A program made the translations under genes and the position numbers. The notes beneath the pieces were generated by a model. It did no database searches, was not told the DNA's origin, and saw only the letters and a list, made by a program, of their open reading frames with translations. A DNA stretch of 64,000 nt from Athripsodes cinereus (lineage: Eukaryota > Arthropoda > Insecta > Trichoptera > Leptoceridae): the NCBI GenBank assembly GCA_947579605.1, contig OX388322.1:7192001-7256000 (forward strand). Reading direction: 5' to 3'. Below are positions 46,607 through 57,558 of this stretch, piece after piece (position 1 is the first letter of the stretch; each line of letters begins with the position of its first letter).

Positions 46607-47509
46607 GTTAGTCTTACTCAACAGTAACACAAAATAAATATTTATTTTATTTTATTTGATAATTTAAAATTAAACAGTTCATTATATTGGGAGAAATATA
46701 TATTATACAAACAGTCTCCAACGTGAACAATATACCTACGAGCTTTTTTGTTAGCCTTCAGTTATACATGTATTTATGATAACATCTCGAATTATTTATG
46801 AACACAGAATTCATGTTTGTTGAAAATAAAAATAAACATATAGGAAATGATTGTAAATTGCGTTTTTCTTCTACATTTTTGTTTCTTTCCTTTTCAATAC
46901 TGTAAAAGTACCTACTCCGCTATAATAATGTAAGTAAATGTATATTATTATGAATATTGATATATTCGTTCGCTTTGTCGAATGTTCGTGATTCGAGAGA
47001 AATGTTTTTCTTCTTATCGAACGGCATTTATGTATTAAGCTATTAAACACTAGCTTTGGGTACCTACTTTTAGTATAGATGATAGAAAAACATATTTATT
47101 TGCTTATTGTAAAACGTATTATTTCTCTCTTCCCATTTCGCACCAACATTTTTGGTGTGTGGCCGCTAAATCTAGAGTGCTCACTCGGGACAGCATTTCT
47201 CGCTTAAATGCGACATTAAATCCTGTTTGTGCATGTGTGTGTTGTTATGGAGATACATATCTCCAGGAACGACACGAGGTATATGGCGGGCGCTGCCCTT
47301 AAAAAAAAGTATTGTTTCTAGGCTTTGTTAGTTCCAAAATTGTGAAATCTCCTTTTATAGTGTACCATTAATATCCTAGTGAGACTTACAGTGAATAAGG
47401 CTTCTTCAATATCCTTTAAAGGAAGGAGAAAAATGTGGGAATTAAAAAAAAGATGAATTTATGTTTGAAATAAACGCAAATTCATCCCAGACACCTTCAC
47501 AGTTAGCAA
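46607..47509. other. no gene seen
   Basis: AT-rich. 47195-47240 resembles 17840-17885 (CGACATTAAATCCTGTTTGTG type), a likely retrotransposon 3' untranslated scrap. Confidence 0.35.
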
Positions 47510-47595
47510 TACACTTGTGTCGTAGGTCGGCAGCCGTTTGAATCGAACCAGTACCTATCAATTCAAAGTCTGAGACTTAAACATCGGGCTACTGC
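47510..47595 (-). mobile_element. possible tRNA-related SINE head
   Basis: On the minus strand GTTCGATTCAAACGGCTGCC is box-B-like. No full tRNA fold is possible. Confidence 0.3.
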
Positions 47596-49534
47596 CCACT
47601 TATTTTTAAAAAATAAAATGGCATTATAGAGATTTTACGTTTCTAGAACTGAATGTTCAGGGTCTAACCTACATATATGTACGTATGAATATTTGTACAC
47701 TAATATCACAGATCACACATAGGGTATAGTATTATTTTCACTTGTGTTGGACCAGACTTATTATAGGATACACACATATTCCCACACACACACACTCTCA
47801 ATCACACCTACACCTAATATTAATTATAATAATTACAATAAGTAGGTAAACAATTCTTTTTAAGATGCGCCGTTTTGTGACCTAAAGACGCAAACGTGCT
47901 AACGCAAATTGAATTGATTATTTAGTAGGTACATGTTGTACTCAGCAAGCTCATTATATACCGATACGAAATTAATTAGTATTAGTAGATTAATTAGTAA
48001 GTATTTTCAATATAAATCTCATTGTATCAAAATTGAATTATTGTTTCTGTTTGAAGTTACAATCCGAAATCAAATAAAATTTCATTTGTTTCGATCTGAT
48101 TTTATTTAATTTGCAATTTGTTTTCATTGCATGTTGTTTTTATAAATGTATTGACGTAATTATCATACAATGAAAAACGAATTAGAAATTCACATATTTG
48201 AGGTAGCCGGAGAAACGTAAACGTGCCGCGACATAAAAATGCGTAATTTAAAAAAATATAAATATTATTTTTAAATTAAATAAATACCCATTAGTAAATA
48301 GATTACTATAAATCAAATATATTAGTTCTCAATATTTTAGTCAAGTTTAACAAATTAATACACTATTTTGTTATAGGTACATTACAATTAAGAAAACCCT
48401 CTTCTTCTTCTCAAATCATTCTCATCCATGTCTGAACAAATACCTTTTCCATGTTGTCTGATCTTGGGTCGTCTTTATCCAGTCGACACCAATATATAAA
48501 ACAGCCATAATTAATAAAGATAGAATCATCTAGATGTTTTCTTCTAGTTTTTTTTTCGTTATAAGCTTTCGTGTGCAAGGAAATATCCCTATTTTAAATA
48601 GGAACTTGAAATAGTTTTTCAGAATCCTTTATAATTATGTCCAATCGCATAATTTACGGATTTCGTAAATCTGCATTCTTTTAATACCTCTTCATTCCTG
48701 TATCTTTCTTTTGATCAGTGAATAATTTTATGAAATGATTTCTGAGTTGTGAATAGAGAGCGAAATCTGAATTTAAAATCTGCATCAGATCAATTTTGAC
48801 AAGAACAAAACGTATGCTCAGAACTACTGAAATGAAAACACTGAGATAAATTTCAGGCAAGACATTTCTGGAGAGAGTTCGTTGCACAAAGATAAAAAAA
48901 GATGAAGTGGATAATATTGCGAGATGGGGAAGAAAAAAAATGGTATTGGTGTGAACTTATTTTGATATACAACAGCAGTTTTCAATTAGCTATGGCTGTT
49001 TAAAAAATTCTTATAAGGGTGATCATATTTGCACAGAGTTTCTGAAGTTTCCCCAATATATCCACATCCCTCGATAATCAATATACATTTCTGATAAGGA
49101 ATAGGAGTAAATAGGAGTCCTTGGACTCCTGAAATATCCGAGAAATTTCAACATACATTTCTGATATTATTCAATATAGTTTAACAATAACATGAAAACC
49201 ACAATATTGAATAATGTTGTAAACTATATCCTATAAACTGTATGTCATTATTAATAGTAAGATATTCATTTTATATTCTCCAAGCTAAAATACAGAATAT
49301 CAATCCTATCATAGTGAAAAGGCAATTTCAGAATAATATCTACTTGTACCTATTTTAATGAATTAGGTATCATATCCGCCCTTCTAACTATATATACAAG
49401 CAGGCTTACTAACAAAGGAAACACCTTTCTAGGCTTGTTTAACTAACTAAACATGCCTATACTTAATCCCGATTAAATAAAAAAACCTTTGTGACAAAAC
49501 AATTTGTAATTCTCTTTAAAGACTTACGTACTTA
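47596..49534. other. no gene; one weak relic
   Basis: At 48425-48495 the minus strand reads WIKTTQDQTTWKRYLFRH, reminiscent of the W...A.DR..W end of non-LTR reverse transcriptases. AGGAGTCC-TT-GGACTCCT at about 49111 is a small perfect hairpin. The rest is AT-rich. Confidence 0.35.
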
Positions 49535-49610
49535 GTCGATGATGATGATTTTGGATGATTTTGTTTTGACACCGTTTAACAGTCCCTAGACCGTCTCAAG
49601 AGCGCCTATT
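49535..49610. repeat. repeat family D fragment
   Basis: GATGATGATGATTTTGGATG then GACACCGTTTAACAGTCCCT, matching 7526-7600. Confidence 0.6.
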
Positions 49611-49909
49611 ATTTTTATTTAACTATTTTAAAATTTTGTAAACACTTGTGATTGTCACAAATCTGACTTAAATGCGAGAATTTTATGTAAGTTCCAATTG
49701 AAGGTATTATTAATTGTCACAAATATTATTCACTAATTTACATTTTTAAATTTGAAATTTTTAACTAGTTTAAAAATAATAACACCCAAAAATTTAACTT
49801 CATAAAACTATTGAAACTAAAAAAATGTATTAAAATTTTATTAATTTGAAACATTATAAGATGATAATATTTAATTTTGAAAAATGAGACGTCGATATTC
49901 CTACTACTT

Positions 49910-49975
49910 ATATATCATCTTAGTATATCCCACAAGTGGGGTAGTCAGCGGACAAACTGCAAGTAATAAATATGG
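49910..49975 (-). mobile_element. SINE-A 3' end fragment
   Basis: ATCCCACAAGTGGGGTAGTC and GTAATAAATATG, the complement of the family's last 70 bases. Confidence 0.55.
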
Positions 49976-50062
49976 TATACTCAATAGTATGTCGAATATT
50001 AAAAACGGTCTTCAAAAGAATATTGTTCCATATAACCATTTTAGAACTTTTCAAATGGACCA

Positions 50063-50283
50063 TCCGGGCAAGAATTAGTCTTCCACTTTTTTCCGTAAGT
50101 TTTTGAGTGTCATTTCAGTGACATTTTACACTTTAATTTCAGCTATGAGGTTTGTCACCAATCCTGAATGTCTTAATTTTTTGTTGGCATGGAGAGGACA
50201 TCTTGCATCTTTATGGCATGCAGCTGGTCTGCTTGCCACCCTACTTGCGAGATATTGCATGATAAGATATAGTAGCAGTAGCA
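50063..50283 (+). mobile_element. SINE-A, near full length
   Basis: GGGCAAGAATTAGTCTTCCA to GCATGATAAGATATAGTAGC, with a small deletion after GAGTGTCA. Confidence 0.7.
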
Positions 50284-50657
50284 ACTTTTCAAATGTCAGC
50301 TGTTGTCTTGTGTTCAGTATTCGCCAAAAACATTTGTTATTTATGAGAAATAATTTTAGTCAGATATAAATTTACGAAAATGCTAATCTTTATTTATGAG
50401 TGAGGTAATAGAGTCAGAATAGCAATAACCACATGCTTGTGAGTACTGTCCTAGGTAGTTATTTGACAAACTTCCCACGAACATTCGTTATGGGATGATT
50501 GAATTGGAATACACTCGACCTCTAAAATGAACCCTCTTTGATAGTATTAATGCAAATAATAAATGTATTCCTCTGTACGAACTAATCTGGAATACCTATC
50601 TGGAATTAATTGTCCAGTTTGATTATCCAGACAAATGTACCATATTGTATGTAGATA
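50284..50657. other. no gene seen
   Basis: AT-rich, nothing recognised. Confidence 0.35.
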
Positions 50658-50900
50658 CAGTGGTGGCCATAAGTATGGAAACGCTTAACAAAATATATGA
50701 AAATGATCAATAGCAGGTATTTTTTTCTTTTTGTGAGGACAACAAAAGAATAAATAAATATTAAAATGTTAAAAAAATAACTTCAATAGTTATAAATAAA
50801 AAAAAGAGAATTGAAATCATTAAGGGCATCTCAAAATGGGCTATTATGATGGTGGTTCATTCATGTTGGTGGTTGAAATAAAACCAACATAAAATGGTAA
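50658..50900. mobile_element. Tc1-like transposon end
   Basis: TA followed by CAGTGGTGGCCATAAGTATG and GAAACGCTTA is a typical Tc1/mariner terminal repeat and TA insertion site. No matching opposite end or transposase is seen, so the copy is truncated and its right limit is a guess. Confidence 0.6.
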
Positions 50901-51480
50901 AATACCGACGAATCATCCAAAAAATTAATAGAATTTTAATAAGAATAATGCTAGCGACATATTTCAACCATAAAATAAAATATTTTTATGAAACTTAGCA
51001 TTAAAAAAGCATTAAAAACCTATCTTTTCTAGGAATTTAAACAAAATTCTAAGCGTTAATTCTAAGGTTTTATAATATATATTTCACACTTGATGTTTTT
51101 TGAATGTCGGCCTGTTATAGGACACACGAAAACTTATTGCAGAAAAGAACAATAATCCTATTTTTTGTCACGGATTCAATTGAAATACTAAAAATATTAT
51201 TAATTTGTTCAATTTACTCAAGAGACACTTTAATATTTGCATGAAACTCAATTGGGTGGTAGTACATTACATTAAATAATATTAACAGGACGTCATTGAG
51301 CGCAATAAGAAATTGGATAGGCTTTGTGTTCCCGTATATTTATTATGTATAACAAGATAACAAAAATATATGTTTAATCTGCTTATAATAATAAACATAA
51401 TATTATATTGCTATGTCCAATCAATAACCCTAAAATATTGTCTCATAAAATCTGTTACCAATATATTCCTAACAGTATAT
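50901..51480. other. no gene; SINE-A scrap
   Basis: CCTGTTATAGGACACACGAAAACTTATTGC-type sequence at about 51110-51145 is an antisense SINE-A 5' fragment. Confidence 0.4.
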
Positions 51481-51539
51481 AATATTTAGTAGAGATTAAA
51501 CAGATTTATACAGAATATTTAGTAGAGATTAAACAGATA
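51481..51539. repeat. 33-bp tandem duplication
   Basis: AATATTTAGTAGAGATTAAA begins at 51481 and 51514. Confidence 0.9.
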
Positions 51540-51617
51540 TCCGAAAACAGATTGTTCCTATTTTTTTTTAGTCCAAATTGACGCTGTTACTAGAACAAGG
51601 ATCCATAAGCCAAAATA

Positions 51618-51654
51618 ATTATGTGTTTTGATATACGAAAAATAGCATCCCATG
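51618..51654. repeat. left part of minisatellite split by the hAT element
   Basis: ATTATGTGTTTTGATATAC then GAAAAATAGCATCCCATG matches a later unit at about 60195-60232, so the transposon inserted into this repeat array. 51647-51654 (ATCCCATG) is the left target duplication. Confidence 0.75.
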
Positions 51655-51752
51655 TAGGGATTGCAATCCCGCAGCACATTCAATCCCGCGGGATTGATAT
51701 GCGGGATTACTCAATCCCGCGCGGGATCCCGCGGGATCCCGCATCTTTGAAA
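51655..51752. promoter_or_regulatory. left terminal and subterminal transposase-binding repeats
   Basis: Inside the terminal repeat lie many GCGGGAT/ATCCCGC heptamers, some back to back as ATCCCGCGGGAT. The terminal repeat itself contains the perfect palindrome GGGATTGCAATCCC. Subterminal repeats of this sort bind hAT transposases through the BED finger; that role is inferred here. Confidence 0.65.
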
Positions 51753-51858
51753 TTATGTTATAAAATAAAATTGAAACTACAGATTTCAACATTTTTTTGT
51801 GTAAAAATCCACTTTTTATTAATCATTTCTTACTATTAATTAAGTATAAGTAATTATT

Positions 51859-51928
51859 ATTAATGCCATTTGCTTCCTATGAGCGTATTATTTTGAAAAT
51901 ACGCTCTTAAGAAGCAAATGGCATTAAT
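51859..51928. repeat. hairpin spanning the transposase stop codon
   Basis: ATTAATGCCATTTGCTTC (51859-51876) pairs perfectly with 51911-51928, and GAGCGTATT (51881-51889) with 51898-51906: 27 base pairs, a 4x4 internal loop and an 8-base terminal loop. The stop codon and last 22 codons are inside it. Confidence 0.9.
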
Positions 51929-53827
51929 TGTATCATCTCCGAGCCTGGTTCTGAGTGAACTGCAAATATATCCTGACGCTGAAAAGGCTCGCTCGGCTTC
52001 TACGCTAGTGGGCTGAACCGTCAGGATATATTCATAGGCGAGCGTCAAGTACTCTCCTCTGATACCATCGGACTCAAAGACCGTCATTTCTTTCTTCAAA
52101 GTTTTATCTAAGTACTTGACGCGTGTGGCTTTGTCTGGCTTTTTCTTAAATATTTCTTTTTCTTGTTGAAGCTGTTTTTCAAATTGTTCTTTTAGCGTTA
52201 GTGTAGGATCAGTAGCAGATGTTTCAGCTATAGGTGTATTTTCCAACACGTCATCTGCATATGTTTCATCTTGAACTAGGACCCTTTTTATTATTTCCGC
52301 TATTTCATGGCGTATTGTATTTTTTTTTGGCATGAAGAAAGAAGTTGGATCTGTATTTTTTTTGACTTCTTCTTCGTGCTTTTTAGGATTTTGCAAATAT
52401 ATCAAAACTCCTGTTAAATCAGTGCGACGTTCTTGAATACGCTTATGTAGATTCTGTGACAACTGGTTACTCAACACCGTGTTTTGTTGTTGCAATTTAT
52501 CCAAAATAAATCGAACTGTTGTATCCGCGGTTATAAGCGTTGACTCTCGCCTACAAAGTGCCTCAACTCCTAATTTAAAAGGCTGCAAGTTCGCAATGAG
52601 ATCTTTAATTATGAACCACTCATTATCGCTGAATTTAATCTTAGATTCAATATCAATTAAGGCTTTATCAATACAATTCTTCAAATTGTAGAATCGTTCT
52701 AACATATTCAAAAGGCTATTCCAGCGAGTACGGCAGTCTAATACCAATGCCAATTCTTTTTTAGGTCCTTCTTGTTCTTTCACATATTTTTGTAAGAATG
52801 CGTCATTTTTAGTTGGTGACCGCTTAAAAATCTTGACCACTTTCCGTACTTTCTTCAATAGATCGTCATATGTTGTAGAAATCATTTCAAGTGGCAGTGA
52901 ATTTATATTTATAGTCACACCCTGTTCATTGGCGTCCATATCATCGTTATCATCATTATCAGATTCCGTCGTAAATGCTGCTGCTGGGCATTCTGATATT
53001 GAAGAATTGCTTTTCTTATACAGTGCATCAACCACCACTAGTTGTAAGCCGTGTGTAAAACAAAGCTGCTGGGAACAACGCAAGAGTCTGCCAACCTTCA
53101 CCATCACACTAGCGCCGTCCGTTGTAATTGCGATAATATCTGTGTCTATGTCTAGACCAAAACTTGCGAGGCGTTCTTTTACCAAGCTAATGCAATGTTC
53201 TGCGGTAGCCGAGCCACATATACGGACCAAACCAAGATTAAAATGGTTTTCTTTCTGGTGGACGTTGATATTTAAGTATCGGTGATTCTTTTGTGACGTC
53301 CATTCATCAAATGTGAGTGAAAATCTCTGTTTTCCTTTCTTGAGATGTCCAAATTCAATAATCATATCAGCTTTAACTGTGTTATAAAAATTTGTTACAA
53401 TAGATCGTATTGTATTTGGCGAATTGGGTAGATTGTAACCGCTTTTAGAAAATAAATTTCTTAAATCAGTAGACGTGCAAAAGGAACTTAAGGTGAATCC
53501 GTCTTTACATACCATCCTAGAGATTATTTTGTCCATGGGGTTTTCTTTGATAAGAAAACTGTCCATTGTTTTGGGTTTCTTCTTTGGTACTACTGGTAAG
53601 GATTCTTCTCCAGTGTCATCGTTTCGAGAACCGATATCGATATTGTGTTTAGTCTTTAAATGTATTTTCAAGCCTTTAGTAGAACGTTGACTAATTTTTA
53701 GTTCATCTGAACACAGAATACATTTGCCACCTTTGTCATTTTTCTTGAAATAACTCCATAGACCTTTTCCAAGTTGGCTGATATCGCCAACTTTCTCGTG
53801 AGTCTCAGTTTCATTGGGCTTAGACAT
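51860..53827 (-). CDS. hAT-family transposase (BED zinc finger, DDE, hATC)
   Basis: Cut-and-paste DNA transposase, 655 residues, nuclear. Residues 20-63 form a BED zinc finger (W24, C36, C39, H56, H61) for DNA binding. The RNase-H-like catalytic core shows D174 in FSLTFDEW, D237 in ITTDGAS and the CFTH motif (C256, H259). W369 in TRWNS corresponds to the conserved hAT tryptophan, and E612 in the hATC block VEAERAFSASG is the likely third acidic residue. The hATC dimerisation region spans roughly 585-645. Length fits the family (about 600-700) and no stop or frameshift is present. The start was chosen because it precedes the BED finger and lies 18 bases after a good splice acceptor. The last ten residues (NNTLIGSKWH) are encoded by the arm of a hairpin and may be a replacement tail. 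The stop lies 187 bp from the left terminal repeat. Confidence 0.95.
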   Translation of the reverse strand: MSKPNETETHEKVGDISQLGKGLWSYFKKNDKGGKCILCSDELKISQRSTKGLKIHLKTKHNIDIGSRNDDTGEESLPVVPKKKPKTMDSFLIKENPMDKIISRMVCKDGFTLSSFCTSTDLRNLFSKSGYNLPNSPNTIRSIVTNFYNTVKADMIIEFGHLKKGKQRFSLTFDEWTSQKNHRYLNINVHQKENHFNLGLVRICGSATAEHCISLVKERLASFGLDIDTDIIAITTDGASVMVKVGRLLRCSQQLCFTHGLQLVVVDALYKKSNSSISECPAAAFTTESDNDDNDDMDANEQGVTININSLPLEMISTTYDDLLKKVRKVVKIFKRSPTKNDAFLQKYVKEQEGPKKELALVLDCRTRWNSLLNMLERFYNLKNCIDKALIDIESKIKFSDNEWFIIKDLIANLQPFKLGVEALCRRESTLITADTTVRFILDKLQQQNTVLSNQLSQNLHKRIQERRTDLTGVLIYLQNPKKHEEEVKKNTDPTSFFMPKKNTIRHEIAEIIKRVLVQDETYADDVLENTPIAETSATDPTLTLKEQFEKQLQQEKEIFKKKPDKATRVKYLDKTLKKEMTVFESDGIRGEYLTLAYEYILTVQPTSVEAERAFSASGYICSSLRTRLGDDTINAICFLRAYFQNNTLIGSKWH

Positions 53828-53845
53828 GATTCATTTACTCGTTAC

Positions 53846-54362
53846 CTGCAAATAATAAATAAAGATAAATGTAAGTATTTATTTAATTTACTTCATTTTT
53901 ACATTAAAATTGATTACTATCATCGATACCCATGTCCAAATAACATTATTAACAAAAACCACTTTAAGTCATAATTTTACAAAAAACATTACGATATTAT
54001 ATGAGTAGATACCTACTTATCAAGCTCCCATAAGTCCATCTAAAGTCAAACTGAGAAAAACAACATTCTATATTCCTTAGAAACGATGACACCATAGTAA
54101 TTTCTATGGGACTTGAAAAAAGTCAGACTTTTAAATGTAGTTTTGACTGTGTTATGAAGCACTTACATGGAATTGAAATACACAGACTTGTGTAAAAAAC
54201 AAAACCGAATTGAGTCAATACCATAACAAAATTTTGGTGGTTAGTGGACTTATGGGAATTTGATAAGTATCTACTCATATTGCTATTTAAGGCACAATCT
54301 ACTTTTAAAATAAAACAGAACAAAACTAAATCAAAAACATTAAAATTTAGGTAGGTACTTAC
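53846..54362 (-). other. probable 5'-leader intron of the transposase gene
   Basis: On the minus strand AAC|GTAAGTACC (donor, intron from 54362) and TATTATTTGCAG|GTAACG (acceptor, intron to 53846) match consensus splice sites. The acceptor exon then reads 18 bases to the transposase ATG. The intron, 517 bp, contains the foldback element 53998-54280. Confidence 0.6.
53998..54280. mobile_element. foldback MITE-like element within the intron
   Basis: GAGTAGATACCTACTTATCA then CTCCCATAAGTCCA at the left is inverted at 54240-54280 (TGGACTTATGGGAA, TGATAAGTATCTACTC). About 283 bp, non-coding. Confidence 0.7.
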
Positions 54363-54480
54363 GTTAAACGCCGGACGGTGAATACGAAAACACTCGTCAC
54401 AGAAAGAAACAAACAGACGTGCGCAACGTAATGCCATTTATGAACAACTGACCAAAGAGAATATAATACTACGTAATAAG
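54363..54480 (-). promoter_or_regulatory. candidate leader exon and core promoter of the transposase gene
   Basis: The minus-strand segment ending at the 54362 donor includes TCAGT (54447-54451), the arthropod initiator motif, and a TATTATAT word (about 54463-54469) just upstream. The TATA-like word is closer than the usual 25-30 bases, so it may not be functional. An exon of about 85 bases would result. Confidence 0.4.
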
Positions 54481-55033
54481 AGACGCAACTCCATACAAAC
54501 AAAATTGACAGAAAAAATGTATGGAAGATCCGATGCGAAGGTACCAATATTGGGATTCGAAATTCATTATGATTATATTGGTATTCTGGGGGAACTATAC
54601 ACTGCCATCTATAGAGACTGCAGTGTAATAGTTTGTAATAAAAGCTTTCCAGAATAACCACAGATGGCACATAATATGTGTATATTATAGGTAGGTACTA
54701 CTTTTCAAATCATAATTTTTTTTTTGATAAAATGAAACAATACTTTTTGAAAATTGATTTATTACAGCATAAGAAACATATATTAAGTATAACATTTAAG
54801 AACAAATTGCATTATTATAGTTATAATACTGAACATAATTTAATACAGGCAAACAGGCACAGTACTGTTCAAAATCACTCCCAGAGTTTATTAATTATTA
54901 AATTAATTATATTAATTAAATTATTTTATTATTTTATTATTAAATTAATAAATTAAATTATATTAATTAAATAAATTAATTAAATAAAAGACAATTTTTT
55001 CCCCATCCCCACATCTGGAGTTCAACAGAAACT
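54481..55033. other. hAT interior, non-coding
   Basis: Includes a very AT-rich block (54890-54990, ATTAATTAAAT type). No gene is recognised. Confidence 0.4.
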
Positions 55034-55640
55034 ACACTGAGAAAAGGTACATCTACAAATTCAATTGATATTTCACAATAAATTGTTTTGCTCGCCTTAC
55101 CATTGATATAATATGACATAAAGATCAAATTCAACATTACGTAACATTAAATCATTTCGCATTTACCGATAACTATTTCTGCACAATGATTTGTTCGGCC
55201 TTTACCAATCTTTTAGTAGTTTTAGTTACCCAAACATCCGTGTATGGCGCTAGTTGGTTTAAAATAATAGTCGGGTAAGTACATATGGCTTGTGAAATTG
55301 CCACACGCATAAAAATACATTATGATTGACGAAACGTATTTCAACAGTACAATATTGTTTTATTTATTTGTAGTATTTTCGTTATTATACAAATAACCTA
55401 ATACTAATTTATTGTTATTCAATATAAAGAATACACTAAAATGGTTGTAAAATGTGTTATATTTTGATAAAAAAAAACAATACTTTGGTCATTATTAATT
55501 ATTCTAATGGCAACACTAGTATTCGATGACATTTATCGGTTCTCCGTTGTGTTTTGTTCTGTGTTAATTTCTGTCAAGTCGTTTTCGTATTTCACTATTT
55601 CGGTGTTTTTTTTTAGTGGATTGAGGATAATTGTTAAAAT

Positions 55641-56720
55641 ATGACCGTGCATTTACTCACATTTAAAACAAGATCCCTCATAATATTGCATTATGGAATG
55701 AAAAAATCACCTGTCATGGAAATGCAAGGTAAACCTTTGAAATTTTTTCTTATTTACTATTATTTTTGTATGATTTAAAGCATTAATGATTTTGATATAT
55801 GTTTTTACTTTATAGATGAAACGCAATGTGGAAAATAACGTGGAATTACAGAATGAAAGTGGACCATCAAGTAACCATTTGGTGAGTAACATTGTTCTAA
55901 CCTTAAGTGTTTGTGGATGGACTAATTAGGTTATTTAATTTAATGAATATTTTTTGCTTTACAGATTACAGAATTTAATGTTAAAAACCATGTGATGAAA
56001 TGAAAGTGAAACTTCAACCATCAATTCGGTATGTAATATTGGACTAACATTGATTTTGTTTGTTAATGAACTAACTTTATTAGTTATCATTTGGTTTAAT
56101 AAATCATTTTTGTACTTTTAGACTGTGGAGGAAACAAATGAGGTTGTGATTGAGTATATACATTGAAGGAGACCCACCGTCCACCTGGATAGTTCAGAAA
56201 TCTGGGGACTTACATTTATCCGACTAAATTTCTACACTAACAAATTTGTCCACACGAGTGGTGCCATAATATATGTTAAGATCAAAAGCATTTACAGCTC
56301 AACAAATAATGAATCTTTATAAAGTCCAGTCCATGATGAGTTGGTATGAGATGTTTAATTTGCAATAATTGTTTTATCAACAAGCCAAATTTGAGTTTTT
56401 ATTGAAGATTAACTAAAATTTGTACTTTACAGAATGTTGCAGAACATTAACAAATTGGTGAAGCTGTTGCACTGGGTTTGGTGTCACCTACAACAATAGC
56501 AAAAGTTTGTATACTTCAAATTCTGTTATTTTAATTTCTATTCTTTCGTTTTCAAAAATAACTTTTAGTTATATATATTTTTTTTAAATTTACAGAAAAA
56601 AGGTCAAATGGAATTATCAAAAGGCTAGAAGAAAACAAATTAGTAGAATTGGGGCATTCGTACTCAAACAGAAAGGGTCAACTGTCAGCATGAAAAATTT
56701 TTGTTCCCATAGAAAAATGT
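55641..56720 (+). pseudogene. decayed intron-containing gene relic, unrecognised
   Basis: Exon-like blocks are bounded by good splice signals: 55641-55728 (ATG start, CAAG|GTAAAC), 55816-55881 (TATAG|ATG to TTTG|GTGAGT, open as MKRNVENNVELQNESGPSSN), 55965-56028 (TTTACAG to TTCG|GTATGT), and one beginning at 56122 (CTTTTAG|ACTGTGG). Blocks two and three end in related sequence (AATGAAAGTG..C.TCAA), as if duplicated. Later stops and frameshifts break all frames, although VELGHSYSNRKGQLSA is readable near 56640. No domain is recognised. It could be a transposase gene of the nested element or a captured host gene. Confidence 0.4.
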
Positions 56721-56802
56721 TGCAGAGAAGAATACCAAATAAAATAACTCCCGTAGAGCAACAAAGTGGTACAATTAGAACTTGTGTTTTTTTTAATTTA
56801 TT

Positions 56803-57558
56803 TTGATATAATGAAAACAAAATTGTTTTTGGTTTTACTACGATTTATTTGTTATATAAGTTACCAGGTTTCAACCTATGAGGTCATTGTCAAACTAAAT
56901 TTACTATAGGCCGTGTTGTTACTTAAATACTATGTCTTTGTAGGTAGGTATAACAATATATTCTTAAAGCTAAGGTTTTATATAATGCAAAAATTATTGA
57001 GGGAAATTCAGAAAGAACAGTTGGTTGAGTAAAGATTAATAAGGAAGACAGTTGATTAGTATTGTGTAAATAAATGAAATAGTATTGGGTATTGTTGAAA
57101 CTAGTTGAAAATCTAGATGTTGTACATGTTATTATTCCTAAATGGATGCTTTTTGTCAATATTCCTCTGTTGATAATAATATTAGGTACATCTGTTACAT
57201 CAATCTATTAGTTGAAGTCAAAATACCCAAACCTATTTCATTTATTTACACAATACTAACCAACTGTCTTCCTTAATCTTTACCAATAAAATGTCACATT
57301 ATATATAATCAATATAATTTAAATCATACAACACAACCAACTGTTCTTTCTGAATTTCCCTCAATAATTTTTGCATTATATAAAACCTTAGCTCTAAGAA
57401 TATATTGTTATACCTACCTATTAAGACATAGTATTTAAGTAACAAAACGGCCTATAGTAAATTTAGTTTAACAATGACCTCATAGGTCGAAACCTGGTAA
57501 CTTATTTAACAAATAAATCTTAGTAAAACCAAGAACAGTTTTGTTTTCATTATATCAA
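56803..57558. mobile_element. large inverted repeat, about 300-340-bp arms
   Basis: Left arm 56803-57105 and right arm 57215-57558 are inverted copies, outermost TTGATATAATGAAAACAAAA. The right arm has about 55 extra bases near its inner part (about 57285-57330) that the left has lost. Each arm carries the hairpin GACCT-CAT-AGGT(T/C) followed by GAAACCTGGT, as in 236-366. Short open frames inside are not convincing. Confidence 0.8.

Noticed and set aside
52833..53285. 150-residue frame on the plus strand
   Set aside because: Complement of the transposase gene; no domain and no independent start context.
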